51,670 nucleotides of DNA from JBMNOI01 sp050942995 (GCA_050942995.1 JBMNOI010000006.1:1-51670); one strand, 5' to 3'; counted from the first letter of the stretch, positions 25,083 to 33,789 are shown. The notes: generated by a model from the letters alone, not told the origin. Numbers and translations are program-made.

Positions 25083-25107
25083 AAAGGGGTGGCTGTAGCG
25101 CCACCCC
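25083..25107 (-). terminator. Intrinsic terminator after fusA
   Basis: On the minus strand GGGGTGGC pairs with GCCACCCC around GCTACA and is followed by TTTGCC. It is 103 bp past the fusA stop. The T tract is short, so efficiency is uncertain. Confidence 0.6.
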
Positions 25108-25209
25108 TCGACCATCACGGCCCGAAACCATCATATTCCGATCGTTTCGGGCATAAACCTTGCCTTACTGTAAAGCAATCACTTGCAATAAGAGGCTCCT
25201 GCATAGACG

Positions 25210-27276
25210 CTAGGCTACATGAGATATCAGCTCTTTACGGGTCTCTTCACTAACCTTCTGATAGTGCGAGAACTCCATCGTAAAGGTGCCGCGTCCCTGG
25301 GTGTTCGACCGCAAGACCGTGGCATAGCCGAACATGCGCGCCAGGGGCACATGGGCGTTGACCGCCTGGACACCCAACGTGCGCGGCTCGATGCCGGTCA
25401 CCGTGGCGGCGCGGCTGCTCAGGTCGCTGATGATGTCGCCGGTGTAATCCTGAGGCGCCACCACCTCGACCTTCATGATCGGCTCCATCAGCACCGGTCC
25501 GGCGCGCATCACGCCATCGCGCAGAGCGATCGAGCCGGCCATCTCAAAGGCGCGCTCGGACGAATCGACCTCGTGATATTTGCCGTCCACCAATGTGGCC
25601 TTTATGTCGACCACCGGCTGCTTGGCCAGCGGCCCCATCTTCATGGCCTCGATGATGCCCTTCTCGACCGCCGGGATATACTCCTTGGGCACCGCACCGC
25701 CGATGATCTTGTTCTCAAAGACGAACCCGCTACCGGCCTCCAGCGGCTCCAGCTCGATCACCACCACGGCGTACTGGCCACGGCCACCACTCTGCTTGAT
25801 GTGGCGGGCCTCGACGCGGGTCGGCCGCGTGATGGTCTCGCAATAGGCCACCTTGGGCGCACCCACCACGATATCCACGTTGAATTCACGCTTGATGCGA
25901 TCGGCCACGACTTCCAGATGCAGCTCGCCCATGCCGGCCAGCACGGTCTCACCGGTCTGCTCGTCCTGGCGCACATACAGCGTGGGGTCTTCATCCACCA
26001 GGCGCTGCAAGGCCATACCCAGCTTGTCCTGATCGGCCCGCTTTTTCGGCGCGACCGAGATCTCGATCACGGGCGCCGGGAAGCTGATCTGCTCCAGCAC
26101 CATGGGGTGCGACTCGTCGCAGAGGGTCTGGCCGGTCTTGGCCGACTTGAACCCCAGCACGGCGCCGATGTCTCCGGCCCGAATCTCGTCCACCTCTTCG
26201 CGACGATCGGCGTGCATGCGCACCAGGCGGCCGATACGCTCACTCTTGCCGTCGGCTGCATTGTACACCGAAGCGCCACGGGCGATGACACCCGAATAGA
26301 CCCGGAAGAAGGAGAGCTTGCCCACATACGGGTCCGCCGTAATCTTGAACATCAGAGCCGCCAGTGGCGCCTCGTCGTCGGGCTCACAAACCACCGGCTC
26401 ATCATTCAGCAGGCTCTGCCCCTTCATAGGCTCTACATCCAGCGGCGACGGCAGATAGGCCACGATGGCGTTCAACAACGCCTCGATCCCGAGGGTCCGC
26501 AGAGCCGATCCACAGAGCACCGGCACCAGACGGCTGGCGCAAGTGGCGCGCCGCAGCGCGTCCTTCAGCGTATCGACGTCCAGCTCTTCGCCCTCCAGAT
26601 AGGCCAGCGCAATGTCGTCATCTACATCGGCCAGCGCTTCGATCATCTGTTCGCGGCGCGACTCGGCCTCTTCCAGCAGGTCCGCCGGAATCTCGGCCTC
26701 ACGCACCGACTGGTTCTCGGGCTCGAAATAAAGGGCGCGCATGACCAGCAGATCGATAACACCGGCAAACTCGGACTCGCGTCCAATGGGCATCTGCAGC
26801 ACCACCGGATGGCCCTTGAGACGGGTGCGCACCATCTCGACGGTACGATCCAGGTCGGCCCCCACGCGATCCATCTTGTTCACAAACGCGATGCGCGGAA
26901 CGCCGTAACGATCGGCCTGGCGCCACACCGTCTCGGATTGAGGCTCGACGCCGGCCACACCGTCAAACACGACCACGCCACCGTCCAGCACACGCAGCGA
27001 GCGCTGTACCTCGGCGGTGAAATCGATATGCCCGGGGGTGTCGATCACATTGATCTGATGTCCGGTCCACTCGCACGTAACGGCGGCGGACTGGATGGTA
27101 ATGCCCCGCTCGCGCTCCTGATCCATGTAATCGGTTACGGTACTTCCCTCGTCCACATTCCCGATACGGTGAGTTTGCCCGCTATGGAACAGGATGCGCT
27201 CTGTCGTCGTCGTCTTGCCCGCATCGATGTGGGCGATAATCCCTATATTTCTAATTTTCCTCAGCCGTTCTTGCAT
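25210..27276 (-). CDS. fusA: Translation elongation factor G
   Basis: Full-length EF-G (688 residues), the GTPase that moves tRNAs and mRNA through the ribosome. Motifs in order: P loop AHIDAGKTTTTE, switch II DTPGHIDF, NKMD, then domains II-V with RVYSGVI, VGAPKVAYCETITRP, the domain IV loop region GGRGQYAVV, and PIMKVEVVAPQDYTGDIISDL. The ATG at 27276 gives the expected start MQERLRKIRNIGIIAH; a TTG at 27297 is in frame seven codons earlier and cannot be excluded. It is not beside rpsL/rpsG/tuf as in the classical str operon and has its own promoter, so it may be a detached fusA or a second copy. Confidence 0.96.
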   Translation of the reverse strand: MQERLRKIRNIGIIAHIDAGKTTTTERILFHSGQTHRIGNVDEGSTVTDYMDQERERGITIQSAAVTCEWTGHQINVIDTPGHIDFTAEVQRSLRVLDGGVVVFDGVAGVEPQSETVWRQADRYGVPRIAFVNKMDRVGADLDRTVEMVRTRLKGHPVVLQMPIGRESEFAGVIDLLVMRALYFEPENQSVREAEIPADLLEEAESRREQMIEALADVDDDIALAYLEGEELDVDTLKDALRRATCASRLVPVLCGSALRTLGIEALLNAIVAYLPSPLDVEPMKGQSLLNDEPVVCEPDDEAPLAALMFKITADPYVGKLSFFRVYSGVIARGASVYNAADGKSERIGRLVRMHADRREEVDEIRAGDIGAVLGFKSAKTGQTLCDESHPMVLEQISFPAPVIEISVAPKKRADQDKLGMALQRLVDEDPTLYVRQDEQTGETVLAGMGELHLEVVADRIKREFNVDIVVGAPKVAYCETITRPTRVEARHIKQSGGRGQYAVVVIELEPLEAGSGFVFENKIIGGAVPKEYIPAVEKGIIEAMKMGPLAKQPVVDIKATLVDGKYHEVDSSERAFEMAGSIALRDGVMRAGPVLMEPIMKVEVVAPQDYTGDIISDLSSRAATVTGIEPRTLGVQAVNAHVPLARMFGYATVLRSNTQGRGTFTMEFSHYQKVSEETRKELISHVA

Positions 27277-27550
27277 TATCTCATTCCCCACCGTCAAATT
27301 CCCTCTCGTGTCCTATCACACGACACGATATGGTGATCGATCCGTCGAGCGACAGATCTCGAGTTTCATCTGGCCCGCAGGCAAAACAAAAGGCGGGGCA
27401 TCAGGCATCCGGTCGTTGATGCTGACAGGCATGTCATGATGTCGCCGCCCCATCCGGGCGCAGAGCGCATGCTCTGGCGCGCTATCATCTTTGAATCAGC
27501 CAGGTCATTGTGTCCGCCTTGCCACGCTCGGGGCGGACGCACAAGTTGTT
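27277..27550 (-). other. Long untranslated leader of fusA
   Basis: From the likely start near 27544 to the fusA ATG is about 268 nt with no ORF. It contains two clear hairpins: GTCCGCC/GGCGGAC (27512-27518 with 27532-27538) and CAGAGC/GCTCTG (27461-27466 with 27471-27476, extendable). Downstream, a GATGCC-rich segment is followed by TTTTGTTTTG on the minus strand, faintly terminator-like. No known riboswitch or ribosomal-protein leader was recognised. Confidence 0.4.
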
Positions 27551-27579
27551 ATTATAAGATATAATCTCGCAGGCTGCAA
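27551..27579 (-). promoter_or_regulatory. Promoter of fusA
   Basis: TTGCAG (27579-27574), 17 bp, perfect TATAAT (27556-27551) on the minus strand, a strong housekeeping promoter as expected for EF-G. Confidence 0.75.
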
Positions 27580-27655
27580 AAATGCCACATCAAGCTTGCA
27601 AAAGGGCGCGGGCATTCGTCAAACGGGAGAAACCGGGGGGGGTAGAAAAGCCAAA

Positions 27656-28576
27656 TCAGTGAGGATAGGAGCTGCCGTGACCGTTGGCGAGCCCCATAAA
27701 TCCGCCCATCTCGCGGCTGATATGCAATGAATCTTCGGCGGCACGCAGCAAGTCAACCTCGCCCGCGCCTCCGCGGTACACACCAAGCCCAAAGTAGACG
27801 GCCGAACAATCGCCCACGCGGCGGGGCACGCCGTCTGCATCCAGAACGGGAGCCTCGCGAACGGCGCGTTGCACCGTTTCGACCATCTGGCAGAGGTTAT
27901 CCCAGGGTCTGCCGGACAGGATCACCCCCAACCGTTGAGCCCCATCGCGAAATGGCACATCACCGGCCTCTACGATATAGCCCAGAGCCCTGGCGGCCTC
28001 GCGAAAGGCTTCCTCAGCCAGACCCGCCTCAACGCCGGATAGAGTCCCCGATATCTCGATGAGCATCGCCCCCATGGGCTGCCCCTCTGCCCGCGCCTTC
28101 TCCAACTCGGCGGCCATGCGTAACTCGGCCATCCCCCGGGTACACAGCCCTGCCCCTACCCCCTCTTCCAGGATTCGCCGGCGCAGATCATGGTAACGCG
28201 ATAGCTCATCCTGCTGACGCTGCCATATCCGGCGGAATCGCGCCGCCATGCCGATAGACAGCGCCACCACCGCGATCTGCGCCAAAGCGACCATCTGCCG
28301 CTCGATCTGCCACAGGTCCGGCTGCCACGTCACAAAGGCCCACACCACCAGAACGGCGCCTCCGGCGACAAGCGATAGTGGGGCGGGCAAGAGCAACGCC
28401 TGCCCAATACCCACCGCCATCAGCACCATCAACCAGGGAATGCCCTCCGGCGATGTATCGGTGAGCACGAGCAGGCTGCTCGTAATGATCAGCCCGACCA
28501 GTACGTATAACTCCCACGGCTGTCTCAGAGCTGTGTATGTATCCGGTTGGACCCCGTTCAGACGACGATCACCCAA
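27656..28576 (-). CDS. Membrane protein with degenerate GGDEF-like domain
   Basis: About 306 residues. The N-terminal part has five or so membrane helices (LYVLVGLIITSSLLVL through IAVVALSIGMAARF), then a short coiled stretch and a domain that follows the GGDEF layout: a LEKARAEGQPMGAMLIEI strand, helix EEAFREAARALG, and RDGAQRLGVIL where R-[Y/W]-GGDEF-x-x-x-L is expected, ending LLRAAEDSLHISREMGG (compare AD-x-ALY-x-AK-x-x-G). The catalytic GGDEF residues are gone, so it probably binds or senses rather than making cyclic-di-GMP. TTG at 28576 with GGAGG 5 nt before it is chosen; ATG at 28600 is an alternative. It overlaps the BcsB-like gene by 8 bp. Confidence 0.7.
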   Translation of the reverse strand: MGDRRLNGVQPDTYTALRQPWELYVLVGLIITSSLLVLTDTSPEGIPWLMVLMAVGIGQALLLPAPLSLVAGGAVLVVWAFVTWQPDLWQIERQMVALAQIAVVALSIGMAARFRRIWQRQQDELSRYHDLRRRILEEGVGAGLCTRGMAELRMAAELEKARAEGQPMGAMLIEISGTLSGVEAGLAEEAFREAARALGYIVEAGDVPFRDGAQRLGVILSGRPWDNLCQMVETVQRAVREAPVLDADGVPRRVGDCSAVYFGLGVYRGGAGEVDLLRAAEDSLHISREMGGFMGLANGHGSSYPH

Positions 28577-30350
28577 CGGCCCCTCCTCGCGAACGCACAT
28601 CGACGCGCCCGCCGGCCGCTGAACCACCCACCCGACGCAACAAACCGGTGCCCAGCGCACTCAACCCCGCCAGAACCGTCATGATGGCCGACACCAACAG
28701 GATGGCCGTCCAGGGCGAGGAGGACATTCCCATCGTCCACCGTGGAACGTGACGTGTCGGGAGCGCATCCGATGGGCTCGTGCTTTGCGCATACAGCTCC
28801 AGCGTGCCCCGCTCGATCTCACGGGTCACAACGACGGCCTGTCCTATCAGATGCGCCCTCGTATTCTCATTCAGCAGCGCATCCAGCGCCGCCCGATACC
28901 CATCCGGCCCGCTACCCGACACCGCGAGCACCATCCGGCCCACAGTCCAGGGTGAAGGGATCACCTGAATGACGCCCACGTTGCGGCCGTCCACCCCGTT
29001 GGGCAGGCCGCGCACCTCGGTCAACGGCACGAGCAGCCGATGTCCCAGCGAATAGGCCAGGAAGGGCTGCCGTGCAGATTCGCCCATCACGATGAGGCTG
29101 GCGCTGCGCAGATCGCGTCCCGCAGCCTCGGTATGAACCCAACGTGGCGCCGATACGACGGGCGCATCCACGTGGCCCAGAACGCGCACCAGCGCTGCGG
29201 CATCCGCCAGATCCTCAAACCCGGCGTTTTCGGGCAATATAAGGGCCAGATCGCCCAAACGCGACGCCAGAGCGAACGTGACCCACATACTCTCCAGCGA
29301 ATATTCATCGACTTTGATCTCGCCCACGCTCCAGGAGGGCACCGGCCATTCGCCCGCCGGCATGCCATAGTTCCCGTCCATGCGTAATCGCGTCACAGGA
29401 TCCAGCAGCGCCTGTGCGGCCCGACGCACAGCCCGGCTATCGCCGCCACCGATGGCCAGCACCGGATGGCCGGCCGCCCAGTCGGGGCGAAGGACGGTCA
29501 CCCACCCGGACGAGATCGCGTGGGGCATATCCACAGGGGCCAGCGTATCCAGCAACGCGCAACGTCCGGCCGCTCCGAGCATCACCACCGGTCCCGTCAC
29601 ATCGACGCCGCTAAATCGATCGGCCGGTACGATGCGCCAGTGCGCCATATCGGGCGTCGAGGCGCCCGTATGCACGGCATCTCGTTCGGCTTGCGCCAGA
29701 GCCAGCACAGCGGCCGACAACGCATCGAGCTCTTCGGGCAGCGGAACGGGAGGCAACACAAAGGTGAGCGCGCCATCACCGATCAGCAGATCGAGCTGCG
29801 CAGGAGGCAGATCTTCGGAGAGGCGAGGAGCCGTCATCTGCACCGGCAGATACAGCGCACTCTGAGGACTCAATGTGATGGAGGGGGGTAAACCAGCATC
29901 GTCCTCCGGCTGAACCTCTATCTCGAGGAGGTTATCTCCGGGTCGCAGTGCCCCGGCGGGAAGGGCAATCTCGTGCCGGCCGGGGCCATCGGCCAGCGCA
30001 ACCGGTGCGGCAGACCAGCGGTTAAGGCGCACGCGCAGTGTCGCCCTCGGAGCGGCCGAGTCGTGCAGGTCATAGCCAACATCCAGGCGGCCATCGGCGG
30101 CGGGTTGCCAGCCTTCGGGCAGATCAAAGGACAGCGAGACGATCGACAGATCAGCGGCCAAACGCAGGGTGTCGCCTCGATCTGCCAGAGAAGGCAGACT
30201 GTAGACGACAAGGGCTCCATCCTGAGGGATGGGGAAGGGCGGCGGTTCGGCAGCGACGAAACTTGAGGGGACCGGCAGAGCACCCGCTCCTCCCATAAAA
30301 AGGATGGAGCATACGAGCAGTATCGCAGAGCATCGGGCTCGATGCCTCAT
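28569..30350 (-). CDS. BcsB-like cellulose-synthase-regulator family protein
   Basis: A 593-residue exported protein: signal peptide (MRHRARCSAILLVCSILFMGG), paired carbohydrate-binding-like beta domains and Rossmann-like regions (DTLRLAADLSIVSLSFDLPEGW, GPVVMLGAAGR, VLAIGGGDSRAVRRAAQALLD, ASLIVMGESARQPFLAYSLG), then one C-terminal membrane helix (AILLVSAIMTVLAGLSALGTGLL). This is the BcsB plan: a periplasmic/extracytoplasmic partner that guides a nascent polysaccharide from the BcsA synthase. No BcsA-type glycosyltransferase is in the window. ATG at 30350 with GGGAGG upstream. It overlaps the degenerate-GGDEF gene, suggesting both belong to one exopolysaccharide control unit. Confidence 0.75.
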   Translation of the reverse strand: MRHRARCSAILLVCSILFMGGAGALPVPSSFVAAEPPPFPIPQDGALVVYSLPSLADRGDTLRLAADLSIVSLSFDLPEGWQPAADGRLDVGYDLHDSAAPRATLRVRLNRWSAAPVALADGPGRHEIALPAGALRPGDNLLEIEVQPEDDAGLPPSITLSPQSALYLPVQMTAPRLSEDLPPAQLDLLIGDGALTFVLPPVPLPEELDALSAAVLALAQAERDAVHTGASTPDMAHWRIVPADRFSGVDVTGPVVMLGAAGRCALLDTLAPVDMPHAISSGWVTVLRPDWAAGHPVLAIGGGDSRAVRRAAQALLDPVTRLRMDGNYGMPAGEWPVPSWSVGEIKVDEYSLESMWVTFALASRLGDLALILPENAGFEDLADAAALVRVLGHVDAPVVSAPRWVHTEAAGRDLRSASLIVMGESARQPFLAYSLGHRLLVPLTEVRGLPNGVDGRNVGVIQVIPSPWTVGRMVLAVSGSGPDGYRAALDALLNENTRAHLIGQAVVVTREIERGTLELYAQSTSPSDALPTRHVPRWTMGMSSSPWTAILLVSAIMTVLAGLSALGTGLLRRVGGSAAGGRVDVRSRGGAVG

Positions 30351-30756
30351 GAATGCCTCCCGCGACGGTTCAAAAAAGCAGGATCGGTCTCTCAACGCAG
30401 CATAACACCAGACAGACGGGCATCTGCTTTACTGCGCGATGCGCGCCGACGCTGCGGGCGCACCGGTCTTTGGCCAACCGGCGCTTCCCGGAGAGGGCGC
30501 GCATCGAAAATCAGGAACTATCGAGCTTTGGAACAGGAGAAAAGCTCACGTCAGTCTCCCATAGCGGGTGGGTCCTGGCTGACCTGAGTAAGATGGCGTA
30601 GGGATTGGAGATGGAGGGCGAGATGTAGTGATCTACGCTCGGAGTGAGTTGAGATAGATCAGACCTACGATTGGACAGAACGACCGCACACAAAGCACGT
30701 CGCCGATATAATACCTCAAAATCTTGATCTTGTGAAATCGCGAAAAGATGGATCGA
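30351..30756. other. 406-bp intergenic region with no recognised gene
   Basis: Lies between the divergent BcsB-like (minus) and S4-domain (plus) genes. A minus-strand frame (30849-30511) is open but has no ribosome site and no family resemblance. A TATAAT-like motif near 30710 has no good -35. No tRNA or known RNA was recognised; a diverged gene remnant is possible. Confidence 0.4.
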
Positions 30757-30791
30757 CCGGCCGGCGTGGCCCCTCTTGACACGCCGGCCGG
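30757..30791. repeat. Perfect 12-bp inverted repeat overlapping a promoter
   Basis: CCGGCCGGCGTG (30757-30768), an 11-bp spacer, CACGCCGGCCGG (30780-30791). The right arm overlaps the last two bases of the -35 hexamer TTGACA of the S4-domain gene and extends into the promoter spacer. It fits a repressor operator better than a terminator, as no T tract follows. Confidence 0.6.
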
Positions 30792-30804
30792 GGCGGATTA
30801 TCGT
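30776..30804 (+). promoter_or_regulatory. Promoter of the S4-domain gene
   Basis: Consensus TTGACA (30776-30781), 17 bp, TATCGT (30799-30804), about 62 bp before the GTG start at 30867. Confidence 0.65.
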
Positions 30805-30866
30805 ATCCCCCACACAACGCCTCGGGCGCAACCGGGTGCCCGAGACCATGGAAAGAGGAGCGGGTT

Positions 30867-31073
30867 GTGAGCGACGAAGAGACGATTCGGCTGGATCAGT
30901 TTATGAAGCTCGCCAACATGGTACGGTCCGGAGGCGAGGCCAAGCACCTGATTCAGAACGGCAAAGTGCTGGTAAACGGTGAGGTTGAAACACGACGCTC
31001 GCGCAAGCTACGCGCCGGCGATAGCGTCACGTTCAACGGAGAAACGGTCGTCGTCGGCGTCGAGGAGGATTAG
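30867..31073 (+). CDS. Small S4-domain RNA-binding protein (YaaA/RqcP-like)
   Basis: A 68-residue protein made of one S4 domain: IRLDQFMKLANMVRSGGEAKHLIQNGKVLVNGEVETRRSRKLRAGD is the full alpha-L RNA-binding motif. Similar free-standing S4 proteins include YaaA and YbcJ and the ribosome-quality-control factor RqcP; which applies cannot be decided here. GTG start at 30867 with AGAGGAG upstream. Its last 41 bp overlap the end of the convergent GNAT gene. Confidence 0.85.
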   Translation: MSDEETIRLDQFMKLANMVRSGGEAKHLIQNGKVLVNGEVETRRSRKLRAGDSVTFNGETVVVGVEED

Positions 31074-31602
31074 CGGCGTCAGGGCGATTCCGCATCTCCG
31101 CATCCCCCCGATGGTCGTTTCCGCCCACATTGTCCGGATGCCCTCCCGGCCGACCACGCCTGTGCAAATCCAGCCGCATACGCTGTCGGGCCCGATCCTC
31201 GTCCATGACGACGAACCCCATGTGGGCGTAAAGGTTCATCGCCCGCTCGTTGGACTTGGTCACATTGAGTGTCAGAGCGCGCAACCCCGCATCCAGACAC
31301 ATGGCGATCGCATCCTCCAGGATACGACGCCCCACGCCCCGTCCCCAATGGGCCTGCTCGACCTGGATGTGTTTTATATGCCCGCTGGTAGAGGACGAGG
31401 TGGTGTCCAGCCACAGCCAGCCCACCATCTCGTCGTCCTCTTCGTACACATACACCTCGTGGCGTCGGACGCCCGAGCGAAGTGACACGCGAAAGGCATC
31501 GGCATTGAATCCATAGTCGGGGAAATTGATCGCCCAACTGAGGCGTTGCATCTCGAGCAGGCGATCATAGTCGCGTTCCAACTCGACTTCCCGACGTTTC
31601 AT
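31033..31602 (-). CDS. GNAT-family N-acetyltransferase
   Basis: A 189-residue acetyl-CoA-dependent acyltransferase. Core strands and the acetyl-CoA loop are visible: YVYEEDDEMVGWLWLDT, then IKHIQVEQAHWGRGVGRRILEDA (the Q/R-x-x-G-x-G motif A), ALTLNVTKSNERAMNLYAHMGFVV (motif B with the usual N-x-x-A-x-x-x-Y-x-x-x-GF). After the domain ends near residue 150, about 40 residues are polar and very rich in Arg, Gly and Pro; part of this tail is encoded opposite the S4-domain gene end. The substrate is unknown. Confidence 0.88.
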   Translation of the reverse strand: MKRREVELERDYDRLLEMQRLSWAINFPDYGFNADAFRVSLRSGVRRHEVYVYEEDDEMVGWLWLDTTSSSTSGHIKHIQVEQAHWGRGVGRRILEDAIAMCLDAGLRALTLNVTKSNERAMNLYAHMGFVVMDEDRARQRMRLDLHRRGRPGGHPDNVGGNDHRGDAEMRNRPDAANPPRRRRRPFLR

Positions 31603-31695
31603 CTCTCCCCCTCAAGTGTGCGTGTGCATCCGTCTGTATACCACTTCCGGGAGCGCATGTCGCGATGCCCCCCACCGGATATGCGTATCGATAGG

Positions 31696-32829
31696 TCAGG
31701 CGAACAGCCGCGTGCCGGGGCGCAGGTGCTTCTCGGCCGCCTCTTCATCTAGCTCGACTCCCAGCCCCGGGCGGTCGGAGAGGGTGATATAGCCGTCCTG
31801 AATCAGCGGCGGATCGGCCCGCACCAGCTCGTGCCAGTGAGGCCGCTCCAGCCAGTGCCACTCGAGCACGAGGAAATTGGGTATCGCGGCACAGCAATGG
31901 CACGACGCGATGGTGCCCAGCGGGCCGCATACGTTATGCGGCGCCATGGGAATATAGTACACCTCGGCCATATTGGCGATCTTTTTGCCCTCGGACAGGC
32001 CGCAGCACTTGGGCAGGTCGGGCATGATGATATCCACCGCCTGCTTTTCCAGCATCTCCCGGAAACCCCATCGCAGATACTGGTTTTCACCGGCGCAGAT
32101 CGGCGTGCGCGTGGATTGCTTTACCTCGCGCAGGGCGTCCATGTTCTCCGGCGGAACCGGCTCCTCCAGCCAGAGCAGATTGAACTCTTCCAGCGCCTGA
32201 GCGATGCGAATGCCCGATCCGGTGTCGTAACGGCCGTGCAAGTCCATCGCCACATCGATATGCGGTCCCACCGCCTCGCGCACTGCCGCCACCTTGGCCA
32301 CCATGGCGTCCAGCTCGGCCTGGCTCACTGTGTGGTTAAAGGGATCGTGCTTATGAGGGCTGTGCAAATCATCCAGATCGAACTTGAGCGCCGTAAAGCC
32401 CATGTCGACCACTTCGCGGGCTTTGGCGGCATTCTCTGCCGGCGAATCATCACCCCCGGCGTGACAGTCGACATACATCCGAATGCGCTGGCGGAACGCG
32501 CCGCCCAGCAGCGCATACACCGGCAATCCGGTGGCCTTGCCCACCAGATCCCAGAGGGCGATCTCGATGCCGGTTAATGCCGTGACCAGATTGCCGGCCG
32601 CGGCGCCGTCGAACACCCGCGCGCGCCGCATCTTTTCATAGAGCCGATCCACGTTCATCGGATCCTCGCCGAGGATCAGGCTTCCCAGTGACGCCACCAA
32701 ATTCTGGATGCCGGCGCCACCATGGATGCACTCCCCGGTACCCGTCAGACCTTTATCGGTGTAGATGCGGACAAAACAGGAATAACCATGCCCGAATACT
32801 TCGCCCGTTCGAATCTCGGTGATCTTCAT
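31696..32829 (-). CDS. Enolase-superfamily sugar-acid dehydratase-like protein
   Basis: A 377-residue mandelate-racemase-group enzyme starting MKITEIRTGEVFGHGYSCFVRIYTDKG. Barrel features: ALKFDLDDLHSP, metal ligands in DVAMDLHGRY, LLWLEEPVPPENM and ICAGENQY, and catalytic His in MAPHNVCGPLG. The extra His in MDLHGRY recalls acid-sugar dehydratases of the DgoD/ManD type. It differs clearly from the other two superfamily members in the window (2518 and 16015), so they are not recent duplicates. The ATG at 32829 has only a weak, distant GGAG; a consensus promoter ends 35 bp upstream. Confidence 0.88.
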   Translation of the reverse strand: MKITEIRTGEVFGHGYSCFVRIYTDKGLTGTGECIHGGAGIQNLVASLGSLILGEDPMNVDRLYEKMRRARVFDGAAAGNLVTALTGIEIALWDLVGKATGLPVYALLGGAFRQRIRMYVDCHAGGDDSPAENAAKAREVVDMGFTALKFDLDDLHSPHKHDPFNHTVSQAELDAMVAKVAAVREAVGPHIDVAMDLHGRYDTGSGIRIAQALEEFNLLWLEEPVPPENMDALREVKQSTRTPICAGENQYLRWGFREMLEKQAVDIIMPDLPKCCGLSEGKKIANMAEVYYIPMAPHNVCGPLGTIASCHCCAAIPNFLVLEWHWLERPHWHELVRADPPLIQDGYITLSDRPGLGVELDEEAAEKHLRPGTRLFA

Positions 32830-32863
32830 TGATGCGTCGCGCTCCGTTTGGGATATGGGCGCC

Positions 32864-32892
32864 ATCCTAGCACAGCGCGTGCAAGGCGTCAA
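32864..32892 (-). promoter_or_regulatory. Promoter of the enolase-superfamily gene
   Basis: TTGACG (32892-32887), 17 bp, TAGGAT (32869-32864) on the minus strand. Confidence 0.7.
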
Positions 32893-32922
32893 TCAATTCG
32901 CACATCGATTACACGTTAGAGC

Positions 32923-33789
32923 TCAACCATCCGGCGCCATCTCGCCGACCTGCCCTGCGCCGAACCACCGACGCCCCAGCTCCTCCAGGGTGCCATCTGC
33001 GTGCCACTCGGCCAGCGCCTCGTTCACCCGTTCGATCAACACCGGGGAATCGTGCCGGGTGGCAACGACATAGGGCTCATCGCCCAGGGGCGCGCCGACC
33101 ATGCGCAGTTCCGGGATGCGCTGCACATAGCCATAGGCCGTCACCCGATCGCACACGATAGCGTCCACCCGCTCGGCGGTGACCGCCGATAGAACCTCGT
33201 CCGGCTCGCGCCCAACCACCAGGTCAACCGCCAGACCGCGATCTCGCGTCAGGCGACGCACCAGAAAGTGGGCCTCGCTGCCCAGTTCCACACCCACGCG
33301 CCCTCCGACCAGATCGTCAATCGCCTGCACATCGGCGCGACGATCGGGCACCAGCAGAACCGGAGCCGCGTTAAAGTAGCTGGATGAATAGAGTACGTCG
33401 CGGGTCATGGTGCGGTCATAGGGCAGCGCCGAGATGATCAGGTCGAAGCGATCCACCTTGAGGGCATCGTACAGGCCGTCCAGATGGGCGCTGATAAACA
33501 CCACATCGACTCCCCATCGTTCTCCCAACATGCGCGCCAGCTCTACATCATAGCCGTGGAACTGCCCCTCGCCGTCCACCCACTCAAAGGGCGGATAGCT
33601 GGCATCCATTCCCACACGCAGCGTCCCCCGCTGTTGGATGCGCGCCCACGTTTCGTCGCCCCTCGTCCAGAGACGAGAGGCTCCGCCGGCCGCCCAGATG
33701 AGCGCCAGAATACCAAGCCCGACGGCGATCCAGCGTAAGCGACGGGTCTTTGCCCATATCGCGCCCGCCTGTCTCAGATAATTCATCAT
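32923..33789 (-). CDS. Membrane-anchored amino-acid-type solute-binding protein
   Basis: A 288-residue protein with an N-terminal membrane helix (about 19-38, LRWIAVGLGILALIWAAGG) and a complete type II periplasmic-binding-protein domain of the SBP_bac_3 family: RGTLRVGMDASYPPFEW, GYDVELARMLGERWGV, DLIISALPYDRTMTRD, GGRVGVELGSEAHFLV and LGRRWFG at the end. Such proteins deliver amino acids or other small solutes to ABC permeases. No permease or ATPase is nearby, so it may act as a sensor or serve a remote transporter. The tandem ATGs at 33789/33786 overlap the glycosidase stop (ATGA), so expression is coupled to it. The frame upstream to 34266 lies inside the glycosidase and is not used. Confidence 0.85.
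   Translation of the reverse strand: MMNYLRQAGAIWAKTRRLRWIAVGLGILALIWAAGGASRLWTRGDETWARIQQRGTLRVGMDASYPPFEWVDGEGQFHGYDVELARMLGERWGVDVVFISAHLDGLYDALKVDRFDLIISALPYDRTMTRDVLYSSSYFNAAPVLLVPDRRADVQAIDDLVGGRVGVELGSEAHFLVRRLTRDRGLAVDLVVGREPDEVLSAVTAERVDAIVCDRVTAYGYVQRIPELRMVGAPLGDEPYVVATRHDSPVLIERVNEALAEWHADGTLEELGRRWFGAGQVGEMAPDG

Noticed and set aside
25219..27336. 705-codon plus-strand frame opposite fusA
   Set aside because: Antisense of a conserved GC-rich gene; EF-G motifs are unambiguous on the other strand.
30511..30849. 112-codon minus-strand frame in the BcsB/S4 intergenic region
   Set aside because: No ribosome site, no recognisable family, and its start lies over the S4 promoter; kept only as a possible remnant.
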